From Gnetum montanum (Eukaryota; Streptophyta; Gnetopsida; Gnetales; Gnetaceae): DNA of 64,000 bases. The notes under the pieces were generated by a model that saw only the letters and a list, made by a program, of their open reading frames with translations, searched no databases and had not been told where the DNA came from. This document shows, piece after piece, positions 34,436 to 47,470 of the stretch. Position numbers and translations under genes: made by a program. Location: NCBI GenBank assembly GCA_015680685.1, contig MNCI01004504.1:1025020-1089019 (forward strand), in the 5' to 3' direction. Within the stretch, counting starts at the first letter, position 1, and each line of letters begins with the position of its first letter.

Positions 34436-34449
34436 TTGATCTTCTTCTT

Positions 34450-35200
34450 GTGAAGGGCTAGATCCCAATTATATTTCTCTATGCTATCTTATTTTCATAG
34501 ATCTTTCTCTTATTTTATCACTTGGTCAATCAGCCTTTGTATTCAATGAGCTCTAAGTTCTATTAATCTTCCTTGGGCATAGATCCAAGTGTCTCCCTCA
34601 TTTTATTACAAAGCCCATGTATGATGTGATGAAATTACTCTTTTTAAGAAAATTTAACTTGGACATTTATGTAGTAAAGAATAGTATTTTTTTAAGGGTT
34701 ACATTAAGGGATTTATGATTCCATTTCTTCCATAGGTTTTTTTCCTCATATTAAACACTCTAAAGTAGGTCTGGTACTTCACTTTAAAGATCTCAAGCAT
34801 CATGGACCATCAGTGTATTAAATTTAACTCTAATAATCTATATCAATTTTTAGTTATCTAAATTAGTATCCTATGGAAGATCTTAAGGTTTCGTCACTTA
34901 TTTTTAATTCTTTTCAAGATTTTTACATCATGAAAGATTTGAAAATAATGTTGTTGATTTGACTTATAGCCTATCTCAAACTTGAAAATGTTATCCATGT
35001 TAAGTCATTTGATGTAGCTTTCCCTTAATGTCTATGGCATATTTTTATTTCCTCTTAGTTTTGAATCATGCTTCTAGTAGCTAAGAAGGGTTCATCATCA
35101 TTAGAAATGTCATATTTATAATCTCTATCTCTATACAGTCGACCACCATGACCTCTGTTAACATAGGTTTATGACCGTACTCCAAGAAAGTATAGATAAC
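34450..35200 (-). pseudogene. Second decayed gypsy Gag
   Basis: On the minus strand from about 35,150, fragments read GHGGRLYRDRDYKYDISNDD and EPFLA (Gag N-terminal style), then VKYQTYFRVFN, HGLCNKMRETLGSMPKED. The last blocks match FNERYQTYARVS and DGLRDETRETLG of the Gag at 11,431-13,037. It covers the same part of Gag as that copy, so the two are paralogous remnants and not halves of one gene split by R2. Stops and frame changes are frequent. Confidence 0.55.
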
Positions 35201-38200
35201 TCATTTTACATGGCTATTGGTCTCTACTCCCACTAAGGCACAAATTACCCCAAATAGACTTTGTTGGTTTAAATAAGTGAATTATGATTAAATCTATATT
35301 GTTAATAATATATCTCAAAGAAAGTGTTGTTTTGTGTATAATTTTTAGCTTTCTCCTTTAGCTATTCCTCAACATAATGATAAAAATTAATAGATTTCTA
35401 CTCATTTAATTCTAAATTCTACATAGCTAAGATAGTGAATGAAAACTTTCTATAGAATAGGTCATTATTTCATTTTGATCTATCTACTAGCAAACTTTCC
35501 AAAGCTAAATTTTGCAAAGTTACACTAAACAGAGCAAAAATGTAAGATTGAGAAATTATTCATGAAGCTCAAAATTCCATTAAATATGACATCAATTCTA
35601 GGCTAAACTAATTCAAAATTATCACTTATAGAAGTTATCCAATTTAATAAGAATAACAAGAATAAGCTAAACCTTAGTGTTTTGAGAAAATAACTTATTC
35701 TAAAACCTATCATTCACTTAAACAAAAGCTATCTATTTCTAATTTAAATAGGGAGAAAATTAAAAGAGATGATTTGAACTAGATTAAAATGTCATAAATA
35801 AAAATATTCTTGACAAGCCTTTCCAAAAATTTCCTTTTATTCCTTCCCCTTCTATTCTAAGTCTACTTAAAGTAGCTTTTGGCAATTATACTAGTTACAA
35901 AATCATGGTTTAATTAACCTCATGTTTTCTTCATAAAGATGCAAACCATTAGACATTTTCTTAAGCTATTAATAAGCTTTCTTATTTTTCTAGATTTGGA
36001 TCCCTTTTATTAGTAACTATTGAGCTATCCTCCCATGATTTAGTAAATCTTTTATGGCCTAATTCAATGTAGCTAGATTAGTATTATTAAGCTTCTTGTT
36101 AATTTCTTTTACTCTCACTTTAATGACATCCAATTTGGCTAATGAATTAGTTAGCTCATTTAATGTAACTCCTATGATTGAACAAATTTATTCTAGCTCT
36201 AATTCTTTTAGTTAACCTCTATCATTATCCTTGTAATTTCTATAATCATATGATCTAGAAATTTGTTTTGAATGGTGGTAGTGCTTGCTTCTTTTCAATA
36301 GCTATCTTAGCTAATTATTGTACCCTTTAGTCTATTTGGATGAATATAACTCTATTTCTCTTGGCTTCCTCTATTTTTTCTTAGGTTTCATGTATCCATT
36401 CTTTATGATAATTAAATTCAATGACTAGCTTCTAAAAATTAGGTTGCAGCAAATAGAAATGATTTGAAGCTCGTTTCTTCTTTAACTACTTCAATTTTGA
36501 GCTCACAGCAATTAGCCATTCTTTTAATTATACCATAATTTGCTCTTTATTTTGTAGTACTTAATTCTTAATTATAACTATATCCTTGAGTTTCTCATTA
36601 ATATCCTTGGTGTCTTTTACTTATTCTCTTAATTTGACTATTTATTGCTCATTTTGCATTAGAAACTATTTGAGCTTATCTATTTTATTGTCAATAATCT
36701 ATGCCATATCTTTGATCAAAGTAGCTATGATTTCTAACATGTCTTGATGGGACATTACTTGCTTTCAGCCTCCTATTTGAGGATTATCTTCCTTATAAGG
36801 AAAGGTAATACTTGCTTCTATTTTAGGCTTGTTCTAGGGTTCTTGGCTAAGCATGATTCTTCCTTTCTTTTATTTTATTTTAAAAGATTGAGCTACTCCC
36901 TTTATCAAATAGTTTGAGAGGAAATGTAAAGTTGTTAAAACTAATGATGAGCTTTTTCCTTTCTTTTGTTGTTGCTATTGTAGCTCCTATAACCTTTGTT
37001 ACTTTAGTAGTACTTGTTGCTACTTTTCTTTATTAGCTTTTTCCTTTTTAATTCTTATATTCCTAGCTACTGTTAGTCTTGCCTATTCAGCACCCTTGTG
37101 TGGAAATCTCTCATTAGGGATGACCTCTTCAAAATCCTCAAGCTTCCATGCAAAGTAATTTTCCTTCATTAAAGCTAAATATTCATCTAGGAAATACCTT
37201 GACAAAGCATGGTCTCTACTCTCCATCCATTTATAGATGTCTATAGTTGGTTTATCACAAGTTGAAATGGAAATCTTCATCAATAGATTTTTCCTTAGCT
37301 ATTCCAATTCCTTTTCCTTAGCTTGATTAACTTGTTTGTAGCATTTTGATATACCATATCTATCTCATTAAGTTAATGAACTTTCTGAGTCTTAGTTGCT
37401 AAATATTTTTTTTAAGAGCTACAAGAAAATAACATTGCTCTTTGCATCTTTTATCCATCTCTTTGAAATGTCTTGAGTTACTGACTTTTCAAAAGCCTAG
37501 TTTTAAAAGAAAGACTTCCTTATGCTTATAATCATGTCTTAAGGGACTTTTCCACATTTTTATACCTACTTCTAAAGCTTCTAATTATGAAGCAACAAAT
37601 CTTGGAAGTTTATATGCTTGTCCTTCAAATCCCCTTATTAAAATTTGAGTATAGCAAGCATGTAAAAAATAATTCCATGGCATTTGTTCCTTATTTCATT
37701 AACGATTAACTAATCTATTTGTGGTGGAAAAGCTTTTAGGATAAACTTAAATATATAAGGATATAAATAGTTCATCAGGAATTCTGTGGCTTGGACATCA
37801 AAGTAGCCTTTTTATAAATAAATAACAAAAAATCATAATAGGGGTTCTTAGGATGAGCTCTACATTGTGATGAATATCCTACAAAAATTGGAGCTATTCA
37901 CTTTGTCTTTAAAATCTCACTTAATAAATAATCCATCAAAAATGAGCTTAAATTACACTAAAATCCTTATTCATGAATTTCTACTAAGCTCTTTTATAAA
38001 ATAGCATCCATATATTATAGTGGGAAGAAATTTCTCTTATTCTTTAAAGCTATCCAAGCCAAAACATGATATTCAACAAGATGATTAATTTCATAGTCCA
38101 AGTAGAAATTAAGAGCTAAAATAAAAATTCTACGAGGGAACCTAAGCTCCATAGCTTTTGAAATAGCATTTCAATATCCCCAAACTTTAGTGAGCTATGT

Positions 38201-39180
38201 TGGAGAAATCTTGAAAACCTTTCCTATTTCTAGGTGTATGCAAAACTTACCACTAAGTACTACCTTATTATATTGATGAGCCTCCACCTTTGTTATATTA
38301 GACTCTCTGAGACCATAAAGCTTATACACTTTTCTTACACTAATGTTGATGAAGCATTTTATATTTTATTTAAAGAAAAGCTTATCTTTCTCATATATCA
38401 TTTTAGATATGAGGCAGTTAATGACATCTTTGATGATATTAGCCCTAGGTCTGAAACCAAGCTTCTCCAGGTTTGTCTTCTCATAGACTTATCTTCATTT
38501 TTCCATTGCCTCTAAACCTTTGAGCTCTATTTTCCTAATTAATTCATGATCTTCATCAAAGATGAATAAATATTTTTGCTCCAATCCCAATTCTAGGTTC
38601 TCACCATCAATCCACTATTGTAGCTAGTAAATATTGAGCTTAAAATGATAAAGATAATTTGAAAAGATTATTAATATCCTAGAATTTTTGCAGTGATTCT
38701 TCTTTTTTTCTTTATAAGACTTCTTGAGTTGAAATTCAAAGAACTTCAAGAAATCTTTTCTTTGAACTTGTAGTATGGCTCTTGCTCTACTTTGATGTTC
38801 TACTATGCTTGTTACTAGCTTTATCCAAAATCCAACATGGTCTTGCTAATTAATACTTGAAGCTTGTTTTTAATTTTCTCACTTAAGCATAGACAATTTA
38901 AATCATCATCTGGCATATGTAATAAGCTTTTGAATTTACTGAGCTACTCTATTGATGCTATTAAATGAACATAGGCCTTGGTACAAATCATTTTGTCTTA
39001 CTACTTGACCCACCTTTTGTTACTTTAGCTCATAATTTTACCTTAAAATGGTTAAGAGTGACTAAGTTGAAGTGGCATATAAGTAGAACCATTTTGCATA
39101 ACCATTTTTTTTGTTCTACTTAGTTTAATAAAATATGTTCTTTATATATTCTTTTCATTAATACTAGTATGGTAGTTGAA
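35201..39180 (-). pseudogene. Long decayed reading frame with coiled-coil character, identity unknown
   Basis: Minus-strand translation from about 38,900 to 36,000 gives long protein-like stretches between stops: RFSRFLQHSSLKFGDIEMLF, ILRTPIMIFCYLF, RIPDELFISLYIYVF, then DKPTIDIYKWMESRDHALSR and KLEDFEEVIPNERFPHKGAE (the intact piece 37,283-37,083), then Lys/Glu/Gln-rich heptad-like text around 36,300-36,800. The reading is consistent enough to suggest one large gene or element protein that decayed. I cannot name a family. The part from 35,201 to about 36,000 shows nothing clear. Confidence 0.35.
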
Positions 39181-39199
39181 GCTAAAATCATTTAGAATT

Positions 39200-39900
39200 G
39201 TTTGTTGCCATTGGTAGAGTTTTCTTATAATAACAACTATCATGTTAGTCTGAAGGAGGCACCATATGAAGCTTTGCATGGAAAAACTTGAAGAACTCTC
39301 TTATGCTAGGATGTGATTAGGTATGGATAGTATATCAATTTAGACATTGCGTTGAGAATGATAGAGCAGATTAGGGAGATTCATGAGTAGCTAGAAGCAA
39401 CTAAGAATCATCAAGTGAGCTACGTAAACCATAAAAAAAGGCCTCTTAGGTTTATGATTAGTGACAAGATGTTTGTTCATGTCCTTCCACTGAAAGGCCT
39501 AACATATTTCAGTTAGAGGACAAACTTGCACCTCATTGCATTGGTCTATTTGATGTTCTTTAGTACATTGGAGATGTTATGTATCATGTTGGACTACCTT
39601 CATAACTTTTGAGCATGCATGATGTATTTCATATTGCCATGTTGTAGAAGTACATTTTCATTGATAACCATGTTATTTGATTAGCCTGAGCTATAGCTTT
39701 AAGTTGATTCCTTATATGTGGAGCATCCCATTATGATCATGGACTAGATGGAGTGTAAGTTATATAGCAGGATTGTTCCCACGGTGAAGGTCTTGTAGAG
39801 TTGTCATGATTCCCAAGAGTCTACTTAGGAGCTTGAATCTAATTTACATTCTTCCTATCCTAAGATCTTCCAACAAGAAGATTCTTAAGGGGGAGAAGGA
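39200..39900 (+). pseudogene. Chromovirus integrase C-terminus and chromodomain, decayed
   Basis: On the plus strand the order [20 protein letters not shown] (39,220), VSYVNHKKRPLRF (39,415), DKMFVHVLPLKGLTYF (39,460), YLHNF and MMYF (39,600), then VKVLWSCHDSQESTWELES (39,790) matches the plant chromovirus order: integrase core end (YNNSYHSSI.MAPYEALYG), GPY/F-type module (VFLKVSPMKG), then a chromodomain (VKVxWxxxxxxEATWExE). A polypurine tract (AAGGGGGAGAAGGA) at 39,887-39,900 closes it. Many stops. The RT and the first part of integrase are missing to the left. Confidence 0.75.
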
Positions 39901-40815
39901 TGTAACAACCTATATTTTTGGCATATCTAGTATATATGATCTTTGTAGAGTTTGTGATGCTTATACTAGTATGTACTCTGTGTCTATTTTGGTTTAGTAT
40001 ATTTTTATGGTTTTCCCTAAAGACTTTATGATGATGTTGCAATTTGAGATGCTTAGATGCATGGATGTTCTTATGTATCTTTTAATATATATATACATAC
40101 ATATACATACATACATATATTTTTTTTAGTATGATGGAATTTATGGTATTTTTTCCTTTTATTATTTTGACATGTGTGGGAGTTACGTGAGTGAGGGGAG
40201 TAGTTCCATTTTGTGATGGTAAATATTTTTGAAAATTATTCTTTTATTTGGGTATTAGTTTGGAAATTAGAGTTTTTCTTCAATTCCATGCTTTTTTAGA
40301 AAGTCTCCATTAAAGTTTCCATGGTTTAATTCTTCCATACACTTTTATGATTTGGTGTTGTGGAATGTTGGCGTTGGGAAGAGTGGGTGGATTGTGAAGT
40401 AGTTGTACAAATTTCTTAGATCTTTGTGATTTTCTTTCCTTTCTTTTACTTTTTCATTGTTTAGATTCATATGTGAGTTATATTGGCTTCTTCCCCATTT
40501 CTAGTTATATGTTATATGCACATCCATGGGATGGATATTATTTTATTTTTTCCATATGATTCTAATGCTATTTATGGGTTGATGGGTTTTATTCTAAATG
40601 GATAGAATGCTATTTCAATGAATTTTGTGTGCATAATTTTTAATTAATTGTAATGCTATTTTTGGTGATTTTGGACATGAGTTTTATGAGGATTTTACTA
40701 ATAATTCTGTGGAATGGGTTTTGTAAATTAATTTCAAGAATATCTAAAAATTTCACTATTTTTCTTATGAACTTTATATAATTATTATGTTGATCCATAG
40801 AATTTCTTATTCTAC

Positions 40816-40849
<34 letters not shown>

Positions 40850-42240
40850 GATATCTCTTCATGTAGGTAGGGCTTCTAGAGATTTTCATTAGTAGAATAG
40901 ATAATGCGTAGAAATACATCTATATCATTTACATAAATTTGAGGTAGGATTTTTGCTATAGGTTTTGAAATCCTATTGAAAAGTTATATAGTTTTAAAGA
41001 AAGAATCATCCTTAAATCCATAGCATATTTTTCATTATATGCCATTCTTTCATATTGATCTAAATCTTTTCATTGAAAAGGGTTTTATGGTTAGGGATAA
41101 AACTCTAAAATTTTACCTAAATATTTTTATAATTTTTATAATCCATATCCATTTAAAAGCAATTTAAAATGTTGTATTTTGATGAATTTATTAATTTTTC
41201 TTTTTAGACTATTCATAATTTTACTATTTTTGATGACACATAATAAAAATCCCATATCTCCTTGATTGTACAAAAATTTCTATTAAAACTTATCTTTAGA
41301 TAATTTTCTTTTTTATCTTTCAAATCATTTTTGAATCATAATAAAATACATTTCCATCACAAAATTATGATCTATTTTCTATCAGCTACTTTTTTCATTT
41401 TCATTTTCATTTCAACTTGATTATCTAAGCATAGATTCATGGTTCTATAACTCTATACTTTTGATAAATGCCTCCCTAAACTTTTAACGGAGAATAGGTA
41501 TAGATATTGATTTTTTAGGTATCTAGAAATTATTATGAAATTTATAAGAATGGTTGAGTTATGATAATTTTATCTACTATTATATTTTTAGGTGATGATC
41601 CAACTCTAGACTTGATTTTGGATTTAATAGACTCCTTGACATCCTATTGTAAAATAAAATCTTAGTTAGTTATGATCATGATTCAAATAACATTTTAGTA
41701 TTACTATGTTTTTACCTCTTTTATTATTGCATATTGGTTTGATTCCCTTTTGACTTATGCTTCATTTTTAAAATTGATTTTGTTATCATGTTTGGTTGAA
41801 TTGATTATGATCACTTTGGATCTTCAAATGTTCGATATTTTCTTGGATTTGAATGGATATTGTTTGGTATAAATCTTGGTTGATTGTGATTTGGGATCTT
41901 TATCTTGCCTTTTAATCTTCCAAATTCTTGTTATGTGCATTCTTCCATGATTTGATTTCATGAAGCTTTATATTAAGATTTGGTTATTTCATGATTTGAG
42001 TATTGACCCATATATTATTGTTGGCTATCAGTGACTTAGGTCTTCTCATTGTTGTAACTCTATTGGTTTGTTTAAAAGTTAGGGTTAAGGATACCTATGT
42101 TTGCATTAACTAGCATCTTGGGTTATTATTTGGGATTTGTGAGATCTCTTTGGATTATGGTTTTGATTCTTTGTTAATCATCAAATTCCATAATATTGTT
42201 TTGGATTTTTATGGTGTTATGCTATGCTTTGGATTGGTAT
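39901..42240 (+). mobile_element. Chromovirus LTR start and following AT-rich sequence
   Basis: The LTR starts TGTAACAACC directly after the polypurine tract. I cannot find its end or the partner LTR. The stretch holds a TA/CATA run at 40,083-40,120 and a (CT)n microsatellite at 40,819-40,847. No gene is visible; the frame at 40,640-40,849 is a product of the CT run. Confidence 0.5.
40819..40847. repeat. (CT)n microsatellite
   Basis: About 14 uninterrupted CT units. A length-variable marker candidate within old retrotransposon sequence. Confidence 0.9.
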
Positions 42241-42254
42241 CCTTATGAGGATGG

Positions 42255-45200
42255 TGTAGAGCCTCCCTTAATAGACTCTAAAAGGACCCATTCCACAAGA
42301 TCAAAAATGAGGAGCCAAGCTCAACTCACAACTCTCCCAAGGATCTTAGAGGCCACACATGTCTCCTCTTAATCCTCAATTACTCACAATGGAGCTACAT
42401 CTTAAGACAAGAAACTTATAAGAGATTCTTTCAACCTCTCTTAAGTATTCTCCCTTACCTCTTACTTAGTTCTTTTTGCATAAGCTCTCAAAATACTTTT
42501 CAAATCTTTCTTCTTTCACTCGTACTCAAACTTAGGTCTTCGACTCTTAGTTATAACTTTTTGGTGTAACCTTTCATCATCCCTCCAATTTTCCATTCAA
42601 TTTTATGTTCGTTAAAATTTGTATGAGACATCTTGGAAAAGGATGAGATATCTTTCCTAAAACCCATATATCTCAGAGGAGATGTCTTAGAATCATGTGA
42701 GATGTCTTGAGAATGTGGAGATGTCATAAATGCAACTAAGATGTTTTGGATGTAGCCAAGGCATCTCACCATCTAGGGACAAAATTAAAGATGCTTGTTT
42801 TGAGGCTTGGAATCTAAGAATTCCTCCAAACAAGCCCCATAGACCTTGAACCCCATAATCAAAATGAGCCTAGAACACTCCCAAACATGGTAAAACACCC
42901 TAGAATAATCATCAAATGTTAACACAAGAAGATACATACCAAAAACATATAGACACATATCCAAAGTACATTGAGGATTACCTAAGGGCTAGGTGATGTT
43001 TTCATCATCTCTTCCATCCTTAAAATATCATGCTTAGTGACCTTTCACAAGCTAGAAGGCACTAGGCTCCCATAACTTAAGGCCATCACTCTTAGCATAA
43101 CAATAAAAACTCAATGCATCAAAAATATTATGAGAATGAGTATCACTTAAGGTTTTGGTTTTGAGCTTCCCTTACTCACAAGGACTTGCCCTCATGTCCC
43201 ATCATGCTTTCTTGATTTAAGAATCTTCTTGGAATGCTTCCCTTGCATTTCCATGATGATACAAACCTGCACAAGAATGTCACAAGAATCTAGAAAAATA
43301 ATTGTTAGCATTAATCCCTTGAGTGGGCCTCCTTGATATGTGCCCAAATGCTAATGGCATTTTTCCACTTGATGCCAACTAGTCATCCATATTCTTCCAA
43401 AATCTCCTTGATAATACAAATTTTAGCCCAGCACTTATACAAGTACCCAAAACCATTAACCAATATACTACTACCATCAACACCCAAGAGTGAATAGTAG
43501 CACAAAAAAACTTTTTCTCATTCATATGAGACTCCACATAATTAGTAATAGCATCCATATCAAATGCATTCTCTTTAGCATCAAAGAATATTTCATCATC
43601 ACAAATAGCATTTGCCCTCACATTTTTCTTATAACTAGGAAGCATCAATGAAGAATTCAAGTTACCAACCTTACTGTCATTAATAGTGGACAATAGTCTA
43701 AACTTATGATTACCTTGTCATGCAATCCAATTATTATTTTCTCCATCAAAAATAGACTTATTATCATAATTCCATGGTCTACCAAATATAAGATCTAAAC
43801 AATCAATAGGTAATACATCACAAAGAATTTTATCATGAAAATATTCAAAGGAATAATCAATAATGCATTGTTCCTTAACTTTCTAATAATGATTTTCCAT
43901 TAACCAATGCACTTTGTATGCATTAGGGTGGGAAATTATGACTAAATGCAATGACTTTACAACTTTGGTAGATATTACATTTTCTTATGCTTCACCATGA
44001 GTAAGCACACTCAAGCAATGACTTTTAGCATCACAATGAGCTCTAAATAAACTCTTCCTCATAACATCTTTATTGGCACTAACATGTCCAACAAAAGTAT
44101 AACTATTCAACTTACTTTGATTAGGAATGTACAAAGAGTCATGTTTACATATCTTCTTTGAAGATTCAGGCTTATCCTCTTACATAGCTTGAATTTCCTT
44201 ATCCTTAGAGGCATTATTCTTTGGCTTTGTACATTCCAATTGTTTATGAATTGATTCACCACAATTATAATATATATTGTTATTTCTTGAAGATCATTCT
44301 CTTCTTCTTCCCCTCCTAGAAGAATTAGACTCCCTTTCCTTCTTCTTTGGTTCATCTTCTCCATCTTTCTTGGATGATTTCCTTGACTTGTGAGATATGT
44401 ATTTCTTATGATCTTTCTTCTTCTTTAAGTCAAACTTTGTGATTTTTATTTCAACCTTGAGAGCAAAATCATAGGCTTCATCAAGAGTATCAAGCTCATA
44501 GAATGCTAATTCTTGTTGATATTGCATTCTAAATCCACTAATGAAGGCTTGCTCATACTTAGTCCAATTAATATCAGATTTTTCCAAAGCTTTACAAGAT
44601 TCAACATAAAAATATTTTACCTCTTGATCTCCTTGTCTAAAAAATTTCAACTTCTTGATGGATTCATTATGGAATGATGTCTTCTCAAACTTTTTCTTTA
44701 GCATTAATTTCATGAGTTACTAACTTTCAATATGCTTTCTATATTCTTCAAAGTATTTGAAACATTCCTTATCCTAAAATTTAGCTTCTAACTCTTCAAT
44801 CTTACTCTCAACGAGATGAATCATTGACTCACTAAAAAGTTTCTCAATAAGAAAATGTTATTCACAACTCTAAGCCAAGAAAGAAAGAAATCTATATCTT
44901 CAACATCTTTAAAGATGGGAATATCCACATGAGAAACTCTTAAATCACTTTTTAATATCTTTACATAACTGTCATCATCATTTTTTCATTATTATGAAGA
45001 AAAAGAAACATTTGCTCATACCTTTAAGTTTTAGTTTCTTCTCTAATTGGAATCCTTTGATCAATTCTTCCTCTTGATCTTTGCATAGATGCAAAAGAAT
45101 TCTATTCTTCAAAATTCTCTTCACTTTTTCTTGAAGCTTCTTCAAAATCTTGATGTTTACTAGTTATTACTTTGGGAAGGGCTTCTTTCATCTAAGCAAC

Positions 45201-46310
45201 AAAATCCTTAAAGAACTCTTTGAGCTCTTAAAGCTCTTATACAAGCTTTTTATTATTCTTCTTAGGATCCATATCTTTCATAAAGCTAAAGGTAAAATCT
45301 TAAAGCAACAAGATGATATCTTCAAGAAATTCTTATAATTCACAATAACACAAAGTGTAATGAAGATGCAATTGACTTCAAATCCTAGTCTTTCAGAAAA
45401 TGGGTGCTCAATTATCAAAAAGAACCTTGACCTTACAAGATTCAAGCAACCTTTGCCAATCTTCGATTCTCCAAATCCTAAGTGGCTGTAAGTTTTCAAA
45501 ATTTATTCAAAAGCTTGATGAAGATCAACAATTCAAGTGTTGAAATATTTAAACCAATTTCATGTGTGAGGATTCCTTCAAACCAAATACTATAATACTA
45601 ATCTAATATGAAGGCTACCTTAATAGACTCTAAAATGATCCATTCCACATGATCAAAGATGAGGAGCCAAGCTCAAATCACAACTCTCCCAAGGATCTTA
45701 GAGGTCACACATATCCCTTTCCAATACTCAATTGCTCACAATGGAGCTAAAGCTCAAGAAAAGACATTTATAAGAGATTCTATCAACCTCTCTTAATTAC
45801 TATTCCTTGTCTCTCAGTTCTTCTTGCACAAGTTCTCAAGAAACTTCTTAAATCTATCTTCTCTTATTCTTACCCAAACTTAATTCTTGAACTCTTATTT
45901 CTATCTTCTTGATGTAGCCCTTCATCTTCTCTCCAAATTTTCATTCAATTTGATGTCCATTAAAATCCATACGAGACATCTTAGGAAAGAATAAGAAACC
46001 TTTTCCAAAACTAGTAGATCTTAGAGGAGATGTCTTGGAATCATGTGAGACATCTTGAGAGTGTATATACATCTTGATTACAGCTAATACATCTTGGATG
46101 TAGTTGATACCTAGCAAGGCCAAAATTAAAGATGATTTTTTTGAGGCCTACAACCTCTGAATACCTTTAAACAAGTTCCCAGGGATCCCTAAACCCCCTA
46201 AACCCATCAAAATGAGGCCAAAACACTCTTAAACATGGAAAAACATCCTAGAATCATCATCAAAAGTTAACATAAGAAGATACATACAAACAACATATAG
46301 ACACATAACC
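42255..46310 (-). mobile_element. R4: short LTR element with gag-protease only
   Basis: Two direct repeats bound it: 42,255-43,000 and 45,609-46,310, sharing 'ccttaatagactctaaaa', 'gaggagccaagctcaa', 'caactctcccaaggatctta' and 'cacaatggagcta' near one end and 'acatatagacacata' near the other. The interior (about 43,000-45,608) carries gag and protease on the minus strand and no RT or integrase. The total of about 4 kb is far too short for a full gypsy element. The right LTR is directly followed by another R3 LTR. Confidence 0.65.
43379..44713 (-). pseudogene. R4 Gag and aspartic protease, decayed
   Basis: The minus-strand frame 44,713-44,294 (139 codons) reads like the C-terminal part of a capsid: FFRQGDQEVKYFYVESCKAL, AFISGFRMQYQQELAF and TLDEAYDFALKVE. 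Next, in another frame, comes a zinc-knuckle-like CGESIHKQLECTKPK (about 44,275-44,215). A protease region follows with CDAKSHCLSVLTHGEA and VISTKVVKSLHL (normally CDGGS..NVVSxxLVxKLxL) and LIFGRPWNYD near 43,780. The active-site DGG/DSG triad has become DAK. The final piece 43,693-43,379 follows the protease and has a hydrophobic segment. Confidence 0.6.
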
Positions 46311-46811
46311 TATGATATCCCGTTCTTGGATGTCGTAAAAATAAGAACACCTAATTTATTATATTCGTCGTGGATAACATATCGAAAATATTATAAATAC
46401 TTAAATAATGAATTAATTAGAAAATAAATAATTGATACTAAAGGATTAAGCAAAAAATGGAAAAATTATATTAATGGAAGAGAGTATTGTAACGCCCTTT
46501 TGAGTTATCTTCCTATGCCACTTAAGCCTTAGAGGCAATCTAGCATTGCCACCACACTTAGGCTATCCTACCAAAGGGGTGATCAGTCCCTTTTTGTCCC
46601 ACTTCACCTGGCTCCTATTACTCACCTCTCTAGGCTTTACAACTCCATGCTAGCACGACCTCTAACCTCAGCCTTAAATGGCATAGGTCAAACCCTTTCC
46701 CAAGGGATACATGAATAGTCATAACGCCTCATAATGAGGTTCCCCTTCATTAGAAGGTTAATTACATGATTTACAATTGTTTCCACCCTTAACAAGGGAT
46801 GGAACATTACA
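46311..46811 (-). mobile_element. R3-family LTR, third copy
   Basis: It shares 'ccttagaggcaatctagcat', 'ccatgctagcacgacctc' and the 5'-type 'gatatcccgttcttggatgt' with the other R3 LTRs but is more diverged. On the minus strand AAAGGGGGTAGAT (46,812-46,824) and CTCGAGGACAAG precede it, so it is a 3' LTR whose interior lies to the right (46,812 to about 47,100), where no gene is visible. Confidence 0.65.
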
Positions 46812-47139
46812 ATCTACCCCCTTTAAGCATCTAGCTTGTCCTCGAGTGCTTCCTTGATATCTAGCTGCTCAACGGCTACTTCATCGTTATGCTCCTCAGC
46901 TTTAGTTCCCTTATTTTCCTCATTATCGTCTATACAAATAAAAGATCAAAATTTATAAACATAATTTATTACATCCATAATAAATTCAACCTATCATTCA
47001 ATATCTGGATGATAAAAAAGTTGAGGGTGAGTATTTAAAATAAACTCCCTGTTTTCCTAAGTCTGTTGATCATAATTTGACCATTAAACAAGTTCTTCGT
47101 TGATATTTTTATTTTGTAATTTCTTGGTTCGTTGGTCTT

Positions 47140-47470
47140 TAATAGCAATGGGTACCAAAATTAATTTAAATGTTTTATGGGATTGTCTTGGTTGCTTTTA
47201 ACATGGTTGGCTTTATAATATTTGGGTAGAAAGTATATACTCGATTTCCAATAACCTAGGTAGGTTTCTATTGATATTAATAGTGTATCAATTACAATAA
47301 CCTGAACAAGTCATAGGGTTAAGGGGAAGGGGAAGCTCAGAGCACTATATATGAAACTTGGGAATAGCCTTACAAATCAAAGGTAGGTAGGTAGAAATTT
47401 GATAGAAATTTGATTCAAGTTAAGTGAGTTTCAAAGTAACGGACTCGATTTCCAATAACCTACGTAGGTA
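47140..47470 (+). pseudogene. Relic of an upstream polygalacturonase unit (3' flank only)
   Basis: The text 'ttaatttaaatgttttatgg', 'gattgtcttggttgcttt', 'acatggttggctttata' and 'cgatttccaataacctagg' matches the 3' flank of the polygalacturonase units at 51,465-51,600 and 56,470-56,600. The match resumes with 'ttcaagttaagtgagtttca' and then jumps to the next unit's start. So the array once had at least one more unit to the left, which lost its gene and about 700 bases of flank. Confidence 0.65.

Noticed and set aside
11431-35200. Idea that R2 split one gag gene into the parts at 11,431-13,037 and 34,450-35,200
   Set aside because: Both parts cover the same Gag blocks (YQTY and RETLG), so they are two related copies, not two halves.
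40640-40849. Minus frame starting with RERERE
   Set aside because: Direct product of the (CT)n microsatellite.
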